Source: Lysinibacillus sp. B2A1 (GTDB taxonomy: Bacteria; Bacillota; Bacilli; Bacillales_A; Planococcaceae). Taken from it: a DNA stretch of 64,000 bases. Positions 59,660 through 64,000 of the stretch are shown here, one piece after another. The DNA lies in the NCBI GenBank assembly GCA_002973635.1, contig CP027224.1:506501-570500 (forward strand), read 5' to 3'. The translations under genes were made by a program, and so were the position numbers. The notes beneath the pieces were generated by a model that ran no database searches, had not been told where the DNA came from, and saw only the letters and a program-made list of their open reading frames with translations. Within the stretch, counting starts at the first letter, position 1, and the number at the start of each line of letters is the position of its first letter.

Positions 59660-60691
59660 TTACCATTTCGCACGATGCTCTTCGATACAGCCAAGCATTT
59701 GCTGAATAACGAGTGTTTCACCGTTATCAAGTAAAATTGAGCCAGCGTAATAGCCAAACATTTGGTGAACCTCAGATTTAACGAGTCCAGCATTTGTAGT
59801 GGCGACACGTTCGAAAAAGGGAGAGAAGGTTAAAGAAACTTGATTAGAGAATTTAGACTTTATCTTCCATCTTTGCATATAATCCTCTCGATCATAATGA
59901 AACAATAAATCCTCATGAATTTTTGTCATTTTTCCATCTACAAAAACGGCATTCTCTGTCATGCCAGTTCCATCGGTCCATTTTCCACCTAAATTGAGGC
60001 CGATACGTCTACCTCGAACTCGCTGCGAAGCCATTCCCCAATTCCAAGTAGCCTCACGTGGCCAAATTCCTCGACCATAATCTAAAACCGCAAAGTTTTC
60101 CTCTGGAGAGAATGTAAAACGGCGAGTGCCGATTGTCACAACACCTGAAGTTGGAAGTATATGATGCTTGCCAGTAAATTGAAAGGTTTTACGGTTCCAA
60201 GGGATGACTACATTTAAGGTTTCATCTGTAGGCGGATGCTGAATGATAAGCTTTGCACGTAAAATATCTCCATCAAAGTTTGGGATTGAAACAGATAGAT
60301 GTGTTTCATTTTGGATATAGGCCATATCAATCATCATTTCACTATTTTTGAATGTTACTGATTCTAATACTTGAGTAGGCATTTTTAGCTTTCCGCCCAA
60401 TGGAATCGTTATTGTTTTTTCAAAGTAGCGCTGAGTTTCATATTCAAGGAAATAGACGAAGCAGACCGCCGCGTAGTCTAGATGACTGATTGTCGCAGAG
60501 AATAAGATTTCATCACCGTAGACACACCAATAATTCCATTTCTTTTTGCGCATGATATGGCCGCTTAAATTGCTGTTTATAAGAGGCTTTCGTGCAAATC
60601 CGATGGCAGCTGGATTTAAATTACCTTTTTTATCGCATAAAAGAGTGGTTTGTAAAATCTCCTTTTCAGCATGCTGCTTCACATTCAACAT
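59660..60691 (-). CDS. DUF2804 family protein
   Basis: A 343-residue protein with the DUF2804 style: WNYWCVYGDEILFSATISHLDY near residue 52, YGRGIWPREATWNWGMASQ near 208, and GLNLGGKWTDGTGMTENAVF near 235. The fold is a predicted beta-sandwich, similar in outline to lipocalin-like proteins such as AttH; the function is unknown, possibly lipid binding. No signal peptide. ATG 60691 follows AGAAGGGATG. Single gene. Confidence 0.85.
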   Translation of the reverse strand: MLNVKQHAEKEILQTTLLCDKKGNLNPAAIGFARKPLINSNLSGHIMRKKKWNYWCVYGDEILFSATISHLDYAAVCFVYFLEYETQRYFEKTITIPLGGKLKMPTQVLESVTFKNSEMMIDMAYIQNETHLSVSIPNFDGDILRAKLIIQHPPTDETLNVVIPWNRKTFQFTGKHHILPTSGVVTIGTRRFTFSPEENFAVLDYGRGIWPREATWNWGMASQRVRGRRIGLNLGGKWTDGTGMTENAVFVDGKMTKIHEDLLFHYDREDYMQRWKIKSKFSNQVSLTFSPFFERVATTNAGLVKSEVHQMFGYYAGSILLDNGETLVIQQMLGCIEEHRAKW

Positions 60692-60864
60692 CCCTTCTGG
60701 TCATAAAATAAAAGTCTATACTTTGTTAACCCTATTGTAGCAAAAACTATCTTAAAATTGGAAAAGATAGTGTTAAATCAGACCTCTTTCATCAATTATG
60801 CTAATAAGGACCTAATTAATAGAAATACCTATGTTTACATATCATGAACATAAGGAGGGAAGGC

Positions 60865-61359
60865 GTGGCGAAAATGTATAACAGACAGGCTGCTGTACAG
60901 TACGCAAATTTGTGGTGGAATAGACGAAATCCGGCATTTCCAAACTTTACGGTTGATTGTACGAACTATATATCACAATGCTTATTTGCGGGTGGAGCGC
61001 CAATGCGCGGAGCACCGAGTAGGGATAGAGGCTGGTGGATTCAACAGGGCAATTGGAGCTTTAGCTGGTCTGTAGCACATTCCCTAAGATGGTATTTGGA
61101 AGGTTCAAAAACTGGACTGAAGGGGAGGCGGGTTCAATCCGCTGAAGAATTGGACATTGGTGATGTGATTTTTTATGATTTCCAAGGTGACGGAAGAATT
61201 GACCATTCTGTTATTGTGACAAGTATTCAGAATGGTGTCCCTTATGTGAATGCTCATACTTCAGATAGTATCAATCGACCGTATCTTTACGAGGATTCCA
61301 CAGCTTATACACCAAGCATGACTTATTATTTCTACCATATTGATGATAGTTTTGCTTAA
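60865..61359 (+). CDS. Amidase-domain (Amidase_6, NlpC/P60-like) protein
   Basis: A 164-residue protein matching the putative amidase domain found in Bacilli: MYNRQAAVQYANLWWN, DCTNYISQCLFAGGAPM (catalytic Cys), DIGDVIFYDFQGDGRIDHSVIV (catalytic His) and PYVNAHTSDSINRPY. No signal peptide is seen, so the site of action (sporulation or lysis) is unclear. The frame starts at ATG 60844, but GTG 60865, 6 nt after AAGGAGG, is chosen; ATG 60874 is 15 nt away and less likely. Single gene. Confidence 0.85.
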   Translation: MAKMYNRQAAVQYANLWWNRRNPAFPNFTVDCTNYISQCLFAGGAPMRGAPSRDRGWWIQQGNWSFSWSVAHSLRWYLEGSKTGLKGRRVQSAEELDIGDVIFYDFQGDGRIDHSVIVTSIQNGVPYVNAHTSDSINRPYLYEDSTAYTPSMTYYFYHIDDSFA

Positions 61360-61458
61360 AAAGATAGCTGTTTTAAAGCTTATCATTTTGTGATAATGTG
61401 GAAGATAGAAGAGATTCATTATAATACGATGTAATGTTATAGAAGGAGATAGTATACT

Positions 61459-62031
61459 ATGAGCGAACAATTTTTGTCTGTTAGGGATGCCATTATTCAG
61501 CGTCGTTCCATTAAAAAATTTAATGGGCAGCCAGTAGATCGTGAAGACCTATTGGAAGTTATCGATGATGCAGTATGGGCACCCAATCATGGAAATCGAG
61601 AGCCATGGCGTTTAGTTGTTGCATGTGGTAAGGAATTATTTGCGCTTCACGATTTATTGCGTGATTTAACGGTACCCAAATGGCAAGAGCTTTCTAATGA
61701 GGACTTAACAAAGCAAATGACAAAATTCACATTAGCAGGTGGTTATGCTTTTATCATCGTTCCAGAGGATGCTCGTCAAAAGGAGCGTTTAGAAGATTAC
61801 GCTGCAGCGAGTATCTTTATTCAAAACATTCAATTGCTAGCATGGGATAGAGGGATTGGTTCTTGCTGGAAAACACCTGCTTTCTTAGATCAACCAAAAT
61901 TCCGTGAGGCTTTAAAAGTGCAGCCTGGTGAACGTGTAATTGCAATGCTGCAAGTTGGCTATTTTGATGAAGTCCCAAAAGGAAAAGAACGAAAAAAATC
62001 AGAAGATATTGTAACGATTTTTGGTCAATAA
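61459..62031 (+). CDS. Nitroreductase family protein (YdjA-like)
   Basis: A 190-residue FMN-dependent nitroreductase fold. The FMN-binding RRSIKKFNG is near residue 16, APNHGNREPWRLVV near 40, AAASIFIQNIQLLAWDRGIGSCWKTPAF near 113, and GYFDEVPKGKERK near 168. It belongs to the small homodimeric class. ATG 61459 follows AGAAGGAGA. Single gene, convergent with the dipeptidase. Confidence 0.85.
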   Translation: MSEQFLSVRDAIIQRRSIKKFNGQPVDREDLLEVIDDAVWAPNHGNREPWRLVVACGKELFALHDLLRDLTVPKWQELSNEDLTKQMTKFTLAGGYAFIIVPEDARQKERLEDYAAASIFIQNIQLLAWDRGIGSCWKTPAFLDQPKFREALKVQPGERVIAMLQVGYFDEVPKGKERKKSEDIVTIFGQ

Positions 62032-62037
62032 AATCAT

Positions 62038-62073
62038 AAAATCCCCTCGCGTATAGTGAAGAGGGGATTTTGA
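62038..62073. terminator. Terminator between convergent genes
   Basis: AAAATCCCCTC pairs with GAGGGGATTTT, followed by GATTTT. Serves both sides. Confidence 0.8.
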
Positions 62074-62084
62074 TTTTCCAATAA

Positions 62085-63467
62085 TTATTTTTGTAATGTA
62101 GCCACTTCAAATAAATAATCGCTTAAAACGCGCAGTCCTTTATCGAAGTTTTCTAAATGGAAGTGTTCATTTGGTGCATGGAAATTTTCACTAGATAAAC
62201 CAAAGCCCATAAGTACGACTGGTAATTCTAAAATTTCATCAAAGGCAGCCACGATAGGGATTGATCCGCCGCCACGTGTATAAGCAGTTGGGACGTTATA
62301 TACTTTTTCATATGATCGACCAGCAGCTTGGATGAATGGGTGATCAAATGGTGTTAAGAATGGACGCCCTTTATCGAATTCAGAGATTGACACTTCAACA
62401 CCTATTGGCTTGTGTTTTTCAACATGCGCCTTTAACAGTGCTACAATTTCTTCGGGTTCTTGATTTGGCACAAGACGGCAAGTGATTTTAGCGCCAGCCT
62501 CAGCAGGAAGGACTGTTTTAATGCCTTCGCCTGAGAAACCACCAAATACACCATTTACCTCTAATGTCGGACGTGCCCAAGTACGCTCTAAATAGGAATA
62601 ACCAGCCTCACCGAATAATTCCTTGACGCCAACCTCATCCTTCACTGATCCTTCATCGAAACCAAGTGCACGATATGCTTCACGTTCTTCTTCAGTTAAT
62701 GGTAATACTTTATCGTAGAAGCCTTCAACTTGAATTGTGCCATGCTCATCACGGAAGGATGCCAAAATTTCTGCTAATGCATGGATAGCATTTTGCACGC
62801 CTCCACCATAAAGACCAGAATGTAAATCACCTTTAGCTCCACGAACGTCAATTTGAATACCTGTTAAACCACGTAAACCATAGCATACTGCAGGCTTACC
62901 AGGACCATATAGACCTGTATCTGAAATCAAAATTAAATCTGCGGCTAATTTCTCCTTATATTCTTCAACATAAGTAGGAAGGTTTGGACTGCCAATCTCT
63001 TCTTCGCCTTCATAAATGAATTTAACATTAACAGGTAAAGTCCCTGTAGTTGCAAATAATGCTTCAATCATTTTTAGGTGCATAAACACTTGCCCTTTAT
63101 CATCACTGGCACCGCGAGCAAATAATTTATTGTCGCGAATTGTAGGATCAAACGGCTCACTTTCCCATAAATTTAATGGATCTACAGGCTGCACATCATA
63201 ATGACCATAAAACAGAATAGTTGGTTTCCCTTCAGCATGTAGCCAATCAGCGTAAACAACAGGGTGTCCAGCAGTTTGAGTGATGGAGATATTTTCAAGA
63301 TTTAGCTTTTCAAACGCATTAGAAAGCCATTGTGCGGCATTTTGAATATCACCTTTATGCTCAGATAAAGAGCTAATACTAGGAATACGTAAAAATTCCA
63401 TTAATTCATTCAAATGCTCCTCACGATGTTCTGCGAAGTAAGTATCTAGTTGCTGTAAATTTGTCAT
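62085..63467 (-). CDS. M20-family dipeptidase (carnosinase/PepV-like)
   Basis: A 460-residue zinc peptidase. Motifs: YGHYDVQPVDP (metal His, catalytic Asp), GASDDKGQVFMHL (bridging Asp), YEGEEEIGSPNL (catalytic Glu and metal Glu), HSGLYGG and the last metal His in ENFHAPNEHFH. The pattern is that of the CNDP/M20A dipeptidases that cut dipeptides in the cytoplasm. ATG 63467 follows AGAGGG. Monocistronic, with the shared terminator downstream. Confidence 0.9.
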   Translation of the reverse strand: MTNLQQLDTYFAEHREEHLNELMEFLRIPSISSLSEHKGDIQNAAQWLSNAFEKLNLENISITQTAGHPVVYADWLHAEGKPTILFYGHYDVQPVDPLNLWESEPFDPTIRDNKLFARGASDDKGQVFMHLKMIEALFATTGTLPVNVKFIYEGEEEIGSPNLPTYVEEYKEKLAADLILISDTGLYGPGKPAVCYGLRGLTGIQIDVRGAKGDLHSGLYGGGVQNAIHALAEILASFRDEHGTIQVEGFYDKVLPLTEEEREAYRALGFDEGSVKDEVGVKELFGEAGYSYLERTWARPTLEVNGVFGGFSGEGIKTVLPAEAGAKITCRLVPNQEPEEIVALLKAHVEKHKPIGVEVSISEFDKGRPFLTPFDHPFIQAAGRSYEKVYNVPTAYTRGGGSIPIVAAFDEILELPVVLMGFGLSSENFHAPNEHFHLENFDKGLRVLSDYLFEVATLQK

Positions 63468-63809
63468 CTAACATCCCTCTTTCTAATTATTTCGATAATA
63501 GAAATAGTATAGCATAATTTTCTTACAGGAATGGCAATATCGTAATAGTAAAGCGAGAAGAAGTAGAAGGCACATCAGGTTTTTACAATAGCATTCACAG
63601 TATAGTGGCTGTCCTCAGAAAAGTATTCAGTTGTGGTATTTTTCATCAAACTTTATTAAAAGCTTTAGCGAGATATTTTATAATAAAGTAGAATGTTCTT
63701 CAGAGTAAACTCCGTAAGTGGATTAATGAAAAGGTAAACATAGGTTTACATTTATGATATTTCACTAATTTTACGCTTTTTTGAATCCATGAGAAAGGAA
63801 TCATTATAT
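63468..63809. other. Intergenic region without recognised genes
   Basis: This 342-bp region is AT-rich, between the divergent dipeptidase and YafY-type genes. I see no terminator, repeat family member or known binding site in it. It presumably holds the promoters of both genes, but no candidate is convincing. Confidence 0.5.
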
Positions 63810-64000
63810 ATGTCTAAAATGGTTAATATGCTTTCTATATTATGGCTCCTCAAAACGAGGAAACAATTGACTGCTAAGGAGCTAGCAGAGGAATTAGAAA
63901 TCAGTATTCGTACGGTGTACCGCTATATTGATGCATTGTGCGCAAGTGGAGTACCAATCATTTCAGATGCAGGACATAATGGTGGGTACAGTTTATTGAA
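63810..64000 (+). CDS. YafY/DeoR-type HTH regulator, N-terminal part (partial)
   Basis: The first 63 residues of a regulator, cut by the window end. They form a winged helix of the HTH_11 kind: MVNMLSILWLLKTRKQLTAKELAEELEISIRTVYRYIDALCASGV, then DAGHNGGYSLL, typical of YafY-type proteins with a C-terminal WYL domain (not in the window). These often act as ligand-responsive regulators. GAAAGGA lies 10 nt before ATG 63810. Confidence 0.85.
   Translation, partial: MSKMVNMLSILWLLKTRKQLTAKELAEELEISIRTVYRYIDALCASGVPIISDAGHNGGYSLL

Overview
The window looks like a chromosomal segment of a low-GC, spore-forming Bacillota of the Bacillaceae/Planococcaceae type. Lysinibacillus is the best guess, inferred from gene content and sequence style rather than from any search. 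Ribosome binding sites are strong (AGGAGG-like), GTG and TTG starts are common, intrinsic terminators are frequent, and the gene families are those of Bacillus relatives: an S-box riboswitch before metY, PepT, PdaC, HelD, a HemAT-type oxygen sensor and a YfiB/YfiC-like ABC exporter. I see no rRNA, tRNA, CRISPR array or prophage.

Layout. 1-306: 3' end of a TRAP transporter permease. 565-6908: a possible amino-acid stereoinversion cluster (M20 amidohydrolase, NhaC antiporter, divergent regulator, enolase-superfamily racemase, GNAT). 6972-8472: FhuF-like iron reductase, DUF4395 protein, then a Fur-box promoter driving a short C-rich RNA with its own terminator. 8678-17518: GNAT remnant, EmrE-like exporter, PepT, YhhN, a large unknown membrane protein, nitroreductase and a CoA-transferase. 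17596-20133: tandem repeats, an anion symporter and a PlsY paralogue. 20230-24375: SAM riboswitch-metY, a structured leader with a small protein, and homoserine dehydrogenase. 24704-28508: small HTH protein and a two-component system with a small membrane ORF between its genes. 28543-35788: acyl-CoA dehydrogenase, phosphoesterase, UppP, HemAT-like transducer, hydroxyacid dehydrogenase and AIM24 protein. 36232-40112: lysine-catabolic operon. 40244-44237: secreted beta-propeller protein followed at once by an IS1182-family element. 45019-54692: PdaC, split ThrE exporter, PAS-GGDEF-EAL protein, EamA transporter and a heterodimeric ABC exporter whose first gene carries two frameshifts. 55288-64000: double GNAT, 40-aa protein, HelD, GDPD, DUF2804, amidase, nitroreductase, M20 dipeptidase and the start of a YafY-type regulator.

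The intergenic DNA is unusual. A modular repeat of about 150-250 bp recurs at eight or more sites, often carrying a short GCGAAAGCGAAGCG-type insert. Two copies of a second palindromic repeat, in opposite orientation, lie beside the IS.

The strongest candidate for something new is the Fur-controlled, FsrA-like small RNA at about 8305-8472. After it come the putative D-to-L amino acid cluster, the structured leader at 22011-22204, and the paired poly-G frameshifts in the ABC exporter. Many first in-frame start codons sit inside or before the ribosome binding site, so I moved those starts downstream and give the reason in each entry.
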